Shown here one piece after another: positions 1 to 12,117 of a stretch of 64,000 nt of DNA. The position numbers and the translations under genes were made by a program. A model generated the notes under the pieces. The model had not been told where the DNA came from. It ran no database searches and saw only the letters and a program-made list of their open reading frames with translations. How positions within the stretch are numbered: position 1 is the first letter of the stretch; every line of letters begins with the position of its first letter. The DNA is from Ottelia alismoides (Eukaryota; Streptophyta; Magnoliopsida; Alismatales; Hydrocharitaceae), in contig JAZKJV010005753.1 in assembly GCA_037367405.1 (NCBI GenBank), forward strand, positions 620,001 through 684,000. Direction: 5' to 3'.

Positions 1-683
1 TTACAAAAATAGAAAATTATAAAAATAATGAATAATTAATAAAATGAGTATTTTAATCTATACAAGTATACAAGAGGGGTCCAAAACTTAACTTCAAACC
101 ATAGCTCCGCAAAATGCGAGACCACCTTCAATAAATAGCTTATTTGAAATTATATACAATTAAAGGTGAGTTTGGTACATTTCGAGTTCTTATTGAGGGA
201 TACAGGTTTGGGAAGTTGGGATTCTGGAATTTTATTCAGATCATAACTTTCTATCTGTGCATTCTTTTTGTATGAAATCACTTTTGTATTTTTCTTTATT
301 TAATTATATACAACTTTCATGACAAAGTTTCTTTATTTGAAGTATAAAAAGTGGAACAAAAAATAGGTCCCAAAATGAATGAATTAAATAAAAGGTAGTT
401 TTTATTGTCTTTAGACCCTTATCTCCCCTACTTTATTCCTTGTCGACCTAGTCATCAAGATGCCTAGGTCTCGGGGTTTCGAGTCATAAAATATTTACAA
501 TATTTTATTCTTTTAATTTTTTTTCTTTATTCTATAATTTTGGCTTTAAAAACCGCATTTTATACAATATTTACACAATGATGCATGAATGTTAAAATGC
601 ATGAATTAAGCCTATTTACACACATTTACTAGGGTTTTAAGGCCAAAATGATAGAATAAAGATGATGAAATGTAGATTCATCA
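1..683 (-). mobile_element. Partial LTR of the element C family, cut by the window edge
   Basis: This stretch follows the last ~680 bases of the element C LTRs (compare 29690-30370 and 44361-45041) almost base for base at low divergence. It includes the 'tacaagtatacaa..gggtcc' block, the 'agtataaaaagtggaac' block and the terminal 'gattcatca' at 675-683. No polypurine tract follows it, unlike position 30371. It is therefore the outer end of a minus-strand 5' LTR or of a solo LTR, not a 3' LTR. The rest lies to the left of the window. Confidence 0.85.
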
Positions 684-3600
684 ATGGCCTAATAGGGGTG
701 CAGTCTACGTTGACTCTAGGTCAACTCTCCACTCTCCCCTAGGTCTACACTGAGTTCCCCAAATTTATATGCCCAATATAGACATTATTTTATGATTATT
801 CCTTTTTTACTTTTAATCCTCGATTGATACACATTCACGCCCCTTCACTTTTTGATCAATGAATTACCGCTTTGACTGGGACACTTGGTCGAAGACACCC
901 CTCTACATATACCACCAAACGAGCTCCATTTGAAATTTGATCTCCCTTTGCCCGTCAAAATCCCCAAGGTTCGTGTTGTGAAGCTTCCTGGTGACAATAG
1001 GGATGCAGAGGACTACTTTGGCATGGAGAAAGAGGAATGAGGTTGAAGATCTAAGCTCTATCGATTATCTTCACTGCAAACTCTGCTCCTAACTCGTACA
1101 GGCTGGTGAGCCTTTATTTCTTTGTATTTTTTATTCATAGACATAACATTAGGGTAGATTAGGTTTTATTTTAAGTTTATTTAGCTCGTATTTTGTTAAA
1201 GATTCAATTCGTAGTTCGCTGGAGCTGAACCACCTTGTTGTCATTCGACTGTTCCTCCTCCTGCTGACCTCACTCATTTCATTCCCCATTGCAATTCCTT
1301 TGCCCTAGACACTCCTATCCACCTTGATCTCTATTCGATCAAGAGATCATCCCTCCTATCTCCGTCGTTAACTGGAGGGCTCCGCCTGACCTCACTTCCA
1401 CTTCATTTCAAATTTACACACCCTCATACCCTCCGTTTTCGTGTGCTTTTCCTTCCTGTGGGTATTGGAGGGCTAAAGGACTTTAGTGGTTAATTTTTAC
1501 AAATAAGAATGTACCTAGAGCCTCCTTGTTTCCCTAACCTCATTAGACCTCGTCGGAGCTCCAGGGGCTCGTTTGAAGCCATTAGTAGCTCCGGGGAGCT
1601 TCCAACTATGTTTTGAGACCCTTGGGACAACCCCAAGTGGTCGGAGTCAACTACTAGCATCGTTTGAAGCTCGACTTGGGAGGTATTCTTCCATTTCTTT
1701 TAGGGTGGTCCAATGCCGTTGGGTTAAGCTTTTGGTCTAGAATCCCCGACTGTTGTTGGATGAGCCCTGGCCTCGACTGTTGATCCTCTTCTAGGATCTA
1801 ATCACAACCGACAATCCACGAATCATCATCAACCGCTGCGATAATGACACATGGCAAGTGGAGTCTCCTGCAATGCGCTAAGGGGGTAATTTTGGTTTAT
1901 ACCCCTATAGTTTCTTTAATTTCTATTTAATATTTAAACTTTTTTCTATAGTGTTAAATATTTGGGATATTTTGCATTTTTCCCTATATGCACTTAGGTC
2001 CAATCTAGGTCTCCTTGCATGCACGTATGGGAATTGGGTATATTGCACCTGGGCCCTTGGGGTATTTGTGTTTCAGTTATTCCTCGTTTTTTAAATATAA
2101 GTGTAATATTTTCTGGAAATTTTGCATATCCCCCTCGAACTTTGTATTAATTGCATAAATACCCCTCTAGATATATATTATTGTATATATTTAAGCAAAT
2201 TGCTCGACTACCCATTATACTTGTTTATTTTATTCAAAAATAATACCCAAACTTTAAATATTTGCATAAATGCCCCTCTTATACTGTATTTTCTTTTTAT
2301 AATTATTTTTCATTTATTAACAATAGCTTGTGTGTCTTAAAAAATTGTAGAAAATTAGGATAAATACTTGTATATTATCCTATCACATATATTCTTATTA
2401 AGGTATTTTATAATGTATTTTATTTATTAAAAATAAAATAGATCTATTTTCACCTATTTAGCCTATAAAAATAAAAAATATAGGTTTTGAAAATGTCCAA
2501 AAAATTATTGTTTGTTTTTATCCCATTTTGCAACTACGTACCAAAAATACCTAAAAAATAGAAAAATAAAAACACTAAAAATTACAACCTAAAAAATTCT
2601 TGTAAAATTTATAAAATATTCTATAAAAATATAAAATTATGGTTTATATTTCTGTATTTAGTGAATTATATCTAATTAGATTAAAATAATTTTGGAAATT
2701 TTTGAGCTTTTTAGCTATGTAACCCATAACTATTCTGTCATATTTATTGGTCATTGTTTTCCTTTTCTAATCAATTAAAAATGCAAAAAAGTAAAAACTA
2801 AAAGAAAAATGATAAAAACATAGCAAAATATAAAAAACCAAAAATATTTTATTCTAATATTTTTGAGAATATATTGTTGTATATATAATTATATTAGTTA
2901 TATCATATATATAAGTACTTATCCTTTAAATTATCTTATTAAAAAAGGTAAAATTTAAAAATATGAAATGAAAATAAAAATTATAAAATTAAGTAAAAAA
3001 TTATAAAAGCATAAATTCAACTAAAAATGCAAATATAAATGGCCACAAAAAAACCAAGAATCCCTGAAATCCCAAAAATATTTGTTGTTTTTTAGTTAAT
3101 TTGTGTTGTCTATCCCCCGTTCTCCCAATGTTCAACACCATACTTGTACTTGACCACTATTAACATTTATTTGTGGGGTTTTATAATAACTTGTGATCCA
3201 CTTTTATTTTTCACTACTATCTGTATTTGTGGATTGATTGTTGATTGATCTCGACTTGAGTGAGCGGTCACCTCAAGGACACGCCCCCTCACATATTGCA
3301 CTTAGGTACTCCTCCACGTCACCTCACATGCGCATACACGTAAAGAAGTTGGGCATTTTACAGAGGATCCCCTCGGAATTCTGTATTTATTTTTAGTAGT
3401 ATAATTTTAACATTAAGAGTAATATTTTGTTGAAAATTGCAACCAAGACCTGAAAATTTTGTAATATTGCAAAATACCCATGTTAGTATTGAATTTTCTT
3501 TTTATTGTTTTTATTTTTACTAAATAGCTCTTATTCTCTAAAAATTCTATTAAGATAGAGCCAGATATTTAACTTTATCACATATATTTTCATGGAGTCT

Positions 3601-4560
3601 TTCCATTCTATTTTTCTATTTATTAAAAATAAAATTACAATATTTATTTATTGATTCCTTAGGAAAAATATAAAAATATAAAAAACTTCTAAAAATTTCA
3701 AAAAATTAAGATGTTTTATTAGTATATTTGTAACTCTAGACCAAAAATCACTAAAATTGCGAAAGAAAAGTACTAAAAATAAAAAAACTTCAAAAACCAT
3801 ATAAAAATGATACAAAAAATCAAAAAATATTTATTTATGTTTATGATTTTTTATCTATATTATTTATTATATATTTAAATAAGTTTTAGGAATTTTTAAG
3901 ATGTTTATTTATTTTAAAATCCCAAAACAATTCGACCTATATATTAATTCCTTATTTTGGAGTATTTCCGACTCTAAAAATATCTAAACATTAGAAAAAA
4001 ATAAAAGAAATATTCCAAAAATGGAAAATATTAAAAACTTAAAAACATTTTATCTATAATTTTTAGTTATTTTTAGCTATGTTTATAATATAAAACCTAC
4101 TATTATATATAATTATTTATTAATTTATATTAGTTATATACTTATTAATATACTCCTATTATTATAAATACTTAAAATATATTTTAAAATCTTAAAAAAT
4201 AAAAACGACCGTTCTTAGTTGTATTTTCTCGTTTTTATATATTTATTATTTATATAGAATATATATTACTTATATTGTACCTCTATACTTATTCTACATT
4301 TATATGTTAAAAAGAAAACTCAATATCAAAAAAAAATAAAAAAAGAAAAATTATAAAGAAACATAAAAAATCTATAAAAACTAAATATAATCAAAGAACC
4401 CACAAAAATTAGAAAAACCCTATAAACAAAAAAATACATGAGTTGATAGTTAGCTTGATTAGCAATTTTTGTACCTATTCCCGTTGCTCTTTTATGGTTC
4501 GACACCTACACTTGCGTATTATACACATTTATAGTGTATAATAAATTTTAGTTCACTTGT
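684..4560 (+). mobile_element. Degenerate LTR-like relic, probably Athila-type
   Basis: There is no credible gene here. The order of parts resembles the LTR of element A in plus orientation. An inverted TTGAC pair (GTTGAC..GTCAAC, near 713-729) is followed by a mixed-composition block (about 850-1880), then a 'gggggtaattttggtttatacccc' type passage, then long A+T-rich DNA of short 'aaaaat' and 'tataaa' runs (about 1900-4450), then 'ggttcgacacc' near 4497. The LTR start is missing, apparently replaced by the LTR ending at 683. No flanking duplication or primer site was found. The homology is by pattern only, so the call is tentative. Confidence 0.45.
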
Positions 4561-5582
4561 ATTTATTACATAATAATTGTTGTCGTTAATTGTTGATTGA
4601 CATGTTTTGATCGGGTGTTGAATGGTGTCTGAGAGACCGATTTATCAAACACTACATGCCCTCCAAGACCAGACGTTAGACACCTCTGATCATTAGTGTT
4701 CATTGGTTTGTGGCACACAAAATAAATGGTGTATGCGATCTGCGAGATTTATACATCGTTCTTGTTCGAATCGTTTAATGTATAGGGAAGGGATAAGTAT
4801 TGTAATCAGACACAGAATAAATGATGTGATCATATTGTGACAACTTCTTATTATAACTTATCCCAGAAAAAAAATCTTCTTATCCCAAGATAAATAAATG
4901 CTATTTCAGAACCAAACATTTGATAAGTCAAAGCCAAAATTTATTAAATACCGAAGTAGCCTAAAACATTTCCCCACACTTGGATGGAATATAGAAAATC
5001 TCCGTCGACATGGAAAAAGCTCGATAGGATCTTCTCCATGATTACTTTATACGGAAGATACTCCTAATATAAAGTTATGAATCTAACAAGAAACTATGGA
5101 TTAGAATCCTTTGCATCTTACCCGATCTAACTCCAATGCATATTTTCAAAAACCCATTTGACTTTGAGTTAGTTTACATAAATTTCAAACAACTCCATGT
5201 AATCATTCTTGATTCCTGGAACACAAATACAAGATATGCCATAATCTAGCCCTTAAATTTCTCAAAATATTATAAAAAATGTGAAACCCTAAAACTGAAA
5301 ACACACTAGAATTCATTTGCTTTTTCTGAAACGTTTCCTATCGGAATCCTATCAAGAAAATTGGGCCCTATCAAAATCACACATACATACAATTTTCGGC
5401 ATCCATTACACGAAGCATCACTCTTAAAAATTTTCGAATCAATTAATCAAGTCGATATCTTTAGCACCGAAAAATGTAAATAAACTCGAATCTAGCAGAT
5501 TATGAACCAATCAATCTGACAAGGTTTCCACCAAATGACACATAAAGTGTAGAAACCAGATTCTCAAAATGCTTGGTTAATA
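4561..5582. other. Unassigned A+T-rich DNA left of copia-1
   Basis: No open frame above background, no RNA gene and no repeat shared with the rest of the window was seen. This is the flank into which copia-1 inserted. Its last five bases (taata, 5578-5582) would be the target-site duplication; the matching copy lies beyond the right edge and cannot be checked. Confidence 0.5.
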
Positions 5583-8015
5583 TGAAAGATATTGATTATC
5601 CTTAAGCGCATCACGGAAGCGTGTTGATCGCATCGTATGCAATCGGAGCAACTAGTCGTACTAGATGCTAGATGCGGTGGAAATTAAAATTTTTTTAAAA
5701 ATTAAAGATGAAACCACATGATCACGAGAAGACTTCTCGGATCGTTTCATCAAACCACAAAGTATAAGGAATACCTCTTGGAGCGTGGTTGTGATCGCGA
5801 GATCCCAAACGAGAGATCCTCTTGTCTCAAGTCCAACCCACGAAGAACGCACTTGCGGGCACAATGATGAGTTGCGTCCTTCCCGCAATCTTTGACGAAA
5901 ATCCAAGCGTCGAAGGCGAAGGCAAGATGCTCTCCTTCTCAATATGCAAAGTGGACGGCCACTTGAGATTGAGAGAGAGCCTACACAAGAATGAGAGAGA
6001 GAGAGTAGTAGTCTTCTACAACTCTAGATGATGTACCTTGGAAGGCTACCCTAGCCCTCCTTTTATATTAGTTTAGGATCCAATGGATCTCAATCCATGG
6101 GACACATGGATCCAACGGTCAGGCTTGGTCCATGTAAAATCAATGGCTATATTTATTGTTGGTTAAAACCAACAATATTTATTTATTATTAAATTAAATA
6201 TATGTTGCAACATTATCAACACATTTTTAATTTAACATAAATAAGTTAGTTGAGAGATGAATCATCATAATAAAATGGAGATAATATTGCCTCCTAAAAA
6301 TAAGGGGCATCACCCATGACTTTTTCATGGGTGACGCCACCTCTAAAAATGGTGGTTTTATCTCTCCTTTTTATTAAATTACATTATCTCTCAATTATCA
6401 CAAAAATATCCACCAAATTAATTCCAAATTAATTTGTGAATATTTCAATTATACCATTGAAAATTATGTGAATCAAATTCACAACCCAAACTAATTTGTA
6501 AATGACATTTCCAATTAATTAATGTGAATCCAATCCTCAATATTAATTAACAAATGCTATTTACATAAATTCTCTCTCTTCAATATATGTATTATAAATC
6601 ATATTTATAATACACATATATCATGGATAGTATTATCCACATTCTCTAATCCTTGATAATTAAATCCAATTTAATTATCTTGGATAATCATTCTCAGAAT
6701 ATGAATCATATTCATATTATGTTTGATAATTAAATCTCATTTAATCATCAAGTCCTTCTTGCTTGGATATGTATTTCACCAAATGAATTATTCTTGAACC
6801 CTTTCAAGAATAATGTGCTTTCTCTGCAGATACTTGGAGATAAGGACATGACGATTGTATTATTCCATGTATAGTGACTTGGATATTGAGCTCTTATCTC
6901 AAATCCAGATCTTACGAACCTCCCACAGATGCTTGATCAAATGAGGACCGCAAATCTAATCTTCTCATTGAATCTGAATCTCAGACCAATGTCCAACACT
7001 TGGACTAAGATCGGATTGCTTCTCTACTAAAAGGAGTCACTAAAATCCAGACATGTTTCATCACTCCCTCGGAATGGAAGCGTCATGGATATACAATCGT
7101 TTATGATCACATCACCCTCAGGTATTCCCAATACCTGTACATCATGCATACTGGAAGACCCATGATCAACCCGAAGATCAAGATCAATTTTACACTGTCT
7201 TCTTCAGGGTTTAATCATTAAGTTTCTCAATCTTGGTCATTGGGAGTTGGTATCGATCATATGCTTTCCCAAAGCATATATCATACCTTCAAATTCATGT
7301 CATGCTTCCAAAGCACGATGACCATGCATGGAATTTGATCGGTCCCAATACCTCATGAGTGAGCTCATGTCTTCCGGTTCACAAGTGAACCTGTATGATC
7401 CCTTTGAGAGATCATATTGCTCATATACCCATATATGCACACCTGCTCGCCAGTGTATAGACCATGGTTAGGTCATCAACCTATTGGTCTGCCAAATGTA
7501 CATACTCAGACATATAGCAACACATCTGTCTCCGGTCAGAGGATGCATGCCTATGCTGTGACAGCATTCAACATAGGACTTAGGTTATCTTGATCTCGTT
7601 AAGTCAACCCATTGACCTAACTAATCTGTCACCTCCGAATCACTATTCCCATGCAGAGGACCTGCATCGAGAGGTCAGTCAGATATCAGCCTATGTGAGA
7701 AAGGATTGCCATCTCCTACTCAGACTGGAGATCTTTACTTGATAATCATTTGACGGTGCTTGACGAGTCCTCTATCTAACTCCTTAGATTTTCATCCAAA
7801 CACCAGCCTCTATGATTTACTTAATGAATCAACAACTATATGATCATCAAGATGGCCATGGTACATAACCCTAATTGTACAGAGGGACCTTACAGTGCAT
7901 TCATTCATATAATTTCAGAAAGGGAGTGAAACATCAATAACTTTTATTGATAAACATAAATATTACAATAACATTTATTGTAAGAATGGTTCGCCCAGGG
8001 CTCACATGTCTAACA
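5583..8015 (-). repeat. Copia-1 3' LTR
   Basis: It begins TGAAAGATATT and ends CTAACA on the plus strand, so the element-sense LTR is TGTTAG...CA. It matches 57278-59651 throughout, with scattered substitutions and small indels. One example is about 28 extra bases after 'gatgcggtggaaa' here (about 5679-5707) that are absent at 57378. The adjacent polypurine tract is at 8016-8030. No credible gene lies inside; short frames such as 5661-5942 are chance. Confidence 0.93.
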
Positions 8016-9488
8016 ATCTCCCACTAGCCCTAAGAACCATTCAGGTACAATTCGTAAATCCATACTCATTACATGCCGGTCAAAAACCTTCTGTGTCAGA
8101 GGTTTGGTAAGAGGATCAGCAATGTTGTCGGCAGAGGCCACCTTGGTGATGATTATATCACCACGCTTTTGAATCTCCTGAATGATGTGGTATTTCCTTT
8201 CCACGTGCTTGCTCTTTTGATGGCACCTAGGATCCTTTGCTTGGGCAATGGCTCCAGTGTTATCACAGAGTAATGGGACGGGAGTATCAGAGGAAACTAC
8301 ACTAAGCTCCAAGATGAACTTGCGCAACCACACCGCCTCCTTTGCAGCATCCGATGCGGCAATGTATTCGACTTCTGTTGTTGAATCCGTCGTAGTGTCC
8401 TGCTTCTTGCTTCTCCAGCTCACAGCACCACCGTTCAACAGGAATACAAACCCTGATGTCGACTGTCGATCATCAATATCTATCTGGAAGTCTGAATCTG
8501 TATATCCCAAGACTTGGAGATCACCATCCTCATAGACCAAGATGTAATCTTGCGTCTGTCTTAGATATTTGAATATGTTCTTTACTGCATTCCAGTGTTT
8601 CTCTCCATAGCAGGATTGGTAACGACTTACCACTACCGCTGTATGGCAGATGTCTAGCCTAGTACACATCATGGCATACATCAAAATTCCTACAACTGAT
8701 GAGTAAGGGCATCCAACCATGGCCTTCCTTTCCTCAACACTTTGAGGAGCTATCCCTTTGGACAGATGGATACCATGTCCTAAGGGGAGGAATCCTTTCT
8801 TCGAACTATCCATACGGAATCGTTCAAGAATCTTCTTGATGTATCCATGTTGTGATAATCCCAATATTCTCTTTTCTCGATTTCTGAACAACTTCAGGCC
8901 TAAGATGTAAGAAGCTTCTCCAAGATCTTTCATCTCGAAGGTTTGGGATAGCCAAATCTTCACATTGGTCAGCATTCCTGTATCATTCCCAATGATAAGG
9001 ATATGATCTACATAAAGCACGATGAACACAATGGCGCTCCCACTAAGCTTCTTGTACACACAAGGTTCATCAGGTTTTTGCACAAACTCATAACTCTTTA
9101 TGGTTTCGTCAAATATGATGTTCCAGCTACGAGAATCTTGTTTGATCCCATAGATGGATTTCTTTAGCTTGCATACTTTACCATCCTCAGCTATGAAGTC
9201 CTGGGGCTGCTCCATATAGATATCCTCCTCGAGGTATCCATTGAGGAAAGTTGTCTTGACGTCCATCTGCCAGATGTTGTAGTCAAGAGATGCAGCTGTA
9301 GCTAGCAGTGTACTGATGGACTTAAGCATGGCCACAGGAGAGAATTTCTCATCGTAGTCGATGCCTTCTCTCTGTGTGTAGCAATTGGCTACGAGTCGTG
9401 CCTTGAAAGTATCTACTTTCCCATCAGGTCCCCTCTTTCTCTTGAAGATCCATTTACACCCAATGGGTTTTACCCCTTTAGGTGGATC
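8010..9488 (-). pseudogene. Copia-1 reverse transcriptase and RNase H, inactivated
   Basis: This is an open frame of about 490 codons with copia RT followed by RNase H. RT motifs seen are QMDVKTTFLNG (first catalytic Asp), IYMEQP, KKSIYGIKQ and LYVDH at 9003-9014. The last should be YVDD: the second active-site Asp is replaced by His, so this copy should be dead even where the frame is open. RNase H motifs YTDSDFQ, TTEVEYIA and LLCDNTGAI are present, and the protein ends a few bases inside the 3' LTR. The frame upstream is closed by TAG at 9489-9491, between the conserved WTL and DPPKG segments. Codons above 9335 (GCKWIFKRK, EGIDYDEKFSPV) belong to the RT N-terminus. Confidence 0.92.
8016..8030 (-). 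other. Copia-1 polypurine tract
   Basis: On the minus strand this reads GGGCTAGTGGGAGAT directly before TGTTAGAC. That is the usual purine-rich primer position for plus-strand DNA synthesis in copia elements. Confidence 0.8.
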
Positions 9489-9491
9489 CTA

Positions 9492-10906
9492 TAGGGTCCA
9501 TACACCATTCTTATGCATGGAGTCAATCTCTGACTTCATTGCTAGCATCCATCTATCCATGTCATGATCTGCGAGAGCTTCATCAAATGAAGAAGGATCA
9601 ATATCAGTCTCACCTGACACATGGAATCCATACCTTTCAGGTGGTGCAACCACCCTCTAACTCATTCGAAGAGATATGGGTGTTTCATCTTCATTTATCT
9701 CTTCAGTTTCTGGTTCAGGAATCTCAGAATCCTCAGGGGATTCAATGAGTTCCTCTACTTCATTCCTGTCTTGACCTTTAAGGAAATCATCCTCCAAAAA
9801 TTTCACATCCCTAGAGACAAAAACCTTTTGGGTCTCAGTGTCATAAAGCTGGTATCCAATACCATCTTTAACATACCCAATGAAGTAGCACTCACGAGCA
9901 CGAGATTCTAGCTTACTTGCGTCCACGTTCTTCACATGGACCAAGCATCCCCAAACCCTCAAGTAATTGACACTAGGTTTGGTTCCATACCAGAGCTCGT
10001 GAGGAGTCTTGGGTACAGACTTGCTAGGAATCTTGTTCAGGATATATATTGCAGTTTCTACTGCATATCCCCAGAAACTAAGAGGTAGATGTGCTTTACT
10101 CATCATTGAACGGACCATGTCCATGATGGTCCTGTTGCGTCTTTCAGCAACACTATTAAGTTGGGGAGTTCCAGGGGGAGTGAGATTGGAGACAATTCCA
10201 TTCTCTTTAAGATATTCCCTGAATTCATCTGAGAGGTGCTCACCACCTCGATCAGATCGAATCCGTTTGATCTTCCTATCGGTTTGGTTCTCAACCAAGC
10301 CTTAAACTCTTTGAACTTTTCAAAGGTTTCAGATTTATGATGTAGTAGGAAGATAAACCCGTATCGTGAATGGTAATCAATAAACGTCAAATATTATCGA
10401 TATCCATTTCTAGTCGCGGTACTGAAGGGACCGCATACATCAGTATGTATTAGGTCAATAATACCTTCGCATCTCGTAACCTTGTTACCAAAAGGCATCC
10501 TAGTCATTTTACCTTGAATGAAATGTTCACATGTAGGTAAAGATTGAACCTGTAGAAAATCTAAAGGTCCATCCTTTATCAATTTATTGATCCTATCAAT
10601 AGACAAATGGCCGAGCCTTTGATGCCAAATCATATTCGAATGATTTCCATTCTCCCTGGATCTCTTAGGGTTTTTATTATCAGTGGTAGTGACATTTATG
10701 ACACATTCATCAATGCACAATTTATAGAGTCCACCAGAAGTCAGAACACCTTCCGCAATAAATTTATCATAATGATTAATGACTAACTTATTACAGAACA
10801 GGAAGGAGTATCCATGTCTAACAAGCTTAGACACAGATATCAAATTCCTCCTGACCTCAGGTACATAAAGACACTCTTTAATTACTAGGACTCGACCACT
10901 AGATAA
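9492..10906 (-). pseudogene. Copia-1 integrase region, inactivated
   Basis: Element sense, from 10906 downward. First comes a GAG-pre-integrase segment (LYVPEVRRNLISVSKL, then WHQRLGHLSIDR). The HHCC zinc site reads CEHF where copia integrases have C-x2-C, so one zinc ligand is lost. The catalytic core follows with HTDVCGPF, RSDRGGEH and the SVAERRNRT glutamate. Breaks: a TAA at 10391-10393 just before the LTFIDYHSRYG segment, a one-base frameshift near 10300 (FKEFKA to VENQTDRK), and a stop at 9657-9659 in the integrase-RT linker. The frame is cut at 10906 by element A; its continuation is at 25453-25492 and then 54477 upward. Confidence 0.9.
10902..10906. other. Element A target-site duplication, left copy (gataa)
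   Basis: The five bases gataa before LTR start 10907 are repeated at 25453-25457 directly after LTR end 25452. They belong to the copia-1 reading frame. Confidence 0.95.
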
Positions 10907-11867
10907 TGATGAATACCCATTCATCACTCTTTATTCTTTTATTTTAGCTACAAAACCTATGAAAAACACATGTATATTCTTGTAAATAGCCATAATTATC
11001 ATTCAGTATACATTGTGTAAAAATGAATAATTAGCATGTTTTTGTGCATAAATAAAAGAATAAAGAAATAAAAGAAAAAGAGGGAGATATTTAGAATAAA
11101 TATTGAGCGACCTAATCCCAAGGGAGGGCTCAGCATGAGTCTGACCGCATAACAACCCAAGTAGAGGGAGATATAGAAGCTCATGTGTTGTACATACACC
11201 TATAAATAAATAAAAATTATTTTCCTCTTATTCAAAATAAAATGGATGTTTATTTATTTGTATATATTTGTAAATATAAAATCAAAATAAAAATAAATAA
11301 AAATAAATAGAAATAAAATTCACTTCATCATTGTACATAGACCATGTGTATATAAACCACATATCTATTTATTTCTCCTTGTAAATAAATAATTAAAATT
11401 AAAATAAAAATATGTATATATTCCACAGTCCATAGTGTAAATAAATAATATAAAAATTACAAAAATAAAAATAAAATATAAAGAAACAAAATAAAAACCA
11501 AAAGCCACCTTGAATATATACCATGTATGCACATAAATAAAACTATTTAATTCACCCTTGTAAATAATTAATAAAAATAAAATAAAAATACCCTATTATT
11601 CCAAATTTTATCTTATAAATAAATAAAATATAAAAGTGGAATAAAATGTACAAAAATAAATAATTAAAAATCAAAAATAAAAAATACATATGTATATACT
11701 TGTATATAATAACAATATTTTGAAAATACCTAAAATATATTTCAAAAAAATAAATAAAAATCACTAAAAATAGTTTGAAAATAAATAAACATTTTTCATG
11801 TTTTAAGTTTTTGAAAATAAGTTATTTTGTATTTTTAAATGAATTTCCAATTATTCAATAAAAGCTG

Positions 11868-11912
11868 GCTTCTGATTAGTCCACGGGGGAACGTTGACCC
11901 CCGGTCAACTGC
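11868..11912 (+). promoter_or_regulatory. Element A U3 module: CCAAT-box, G-box-like core, paired W-boxes
   Basis: CTGATTAGTCCACGGGGG (CTGATTGGTCCACGG in the right LTR, about 22651) is followed by GTTGACC-CCC-GGTCAAC, an inverted pair of TTGACC cores. The same order is found in the LTRs of C and, in part, of B. The transcription-factor reading (NF-Y, bZIP/bHLH, WRKY) rests on known core motifs and is inferred. Confidence 0.55.
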
Positions 11913-12110
11913 CCCCCCTGGACCACGTTGCGCGGATCCATGCCCCGACCCGTTTTTCTCCCATTTTCTTGGCATGATCCCCTCGTCTTCAACCCAAAAC
12001 CTCGGGCTTCGTTTATCAATGATTCGTCCACGATCCACGCCCACCTATCATCTTAGGGATCTGCTCCTCGGATTGCGCGCTCCACGACCATCTTGTCGGA
12101 CCCTTAGTCA

Positions 12111-12117
12111 TATAAAG
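12111..12117 (+). promoter_or_regulatory. Candidate TATA box of element A 5' LTR
   Basis: TATAAAG lies in an otherwise G+C-rich block, about 200 bp downstream of the U3 module. It is conserved in the right LTR at 22895-22900. Element C has a TATA-like site at a similar distance from its own module. Confidence 0.5.

Noticed and set aside
2122..2340. 72-codon hydrophobic frame
   Set aside because: A+T-rich DNA gives Ile/Leu/Phe/Tyr-rich chance frames; no family or context supports it.
4561..5582. Possible host gene fragment left of copia-1
   Set aside because: No open frame, splice-site pattern or recognisable protein motif could be supported.
8073..8535. Plus-strand frames over the copia-1 RNase H region, and similar ones over integrase (9385-10305) and over element C gag-pol (33753-38936)
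   Set aside because: They are shadows opposite well-supported retrotransposon coding sequence.
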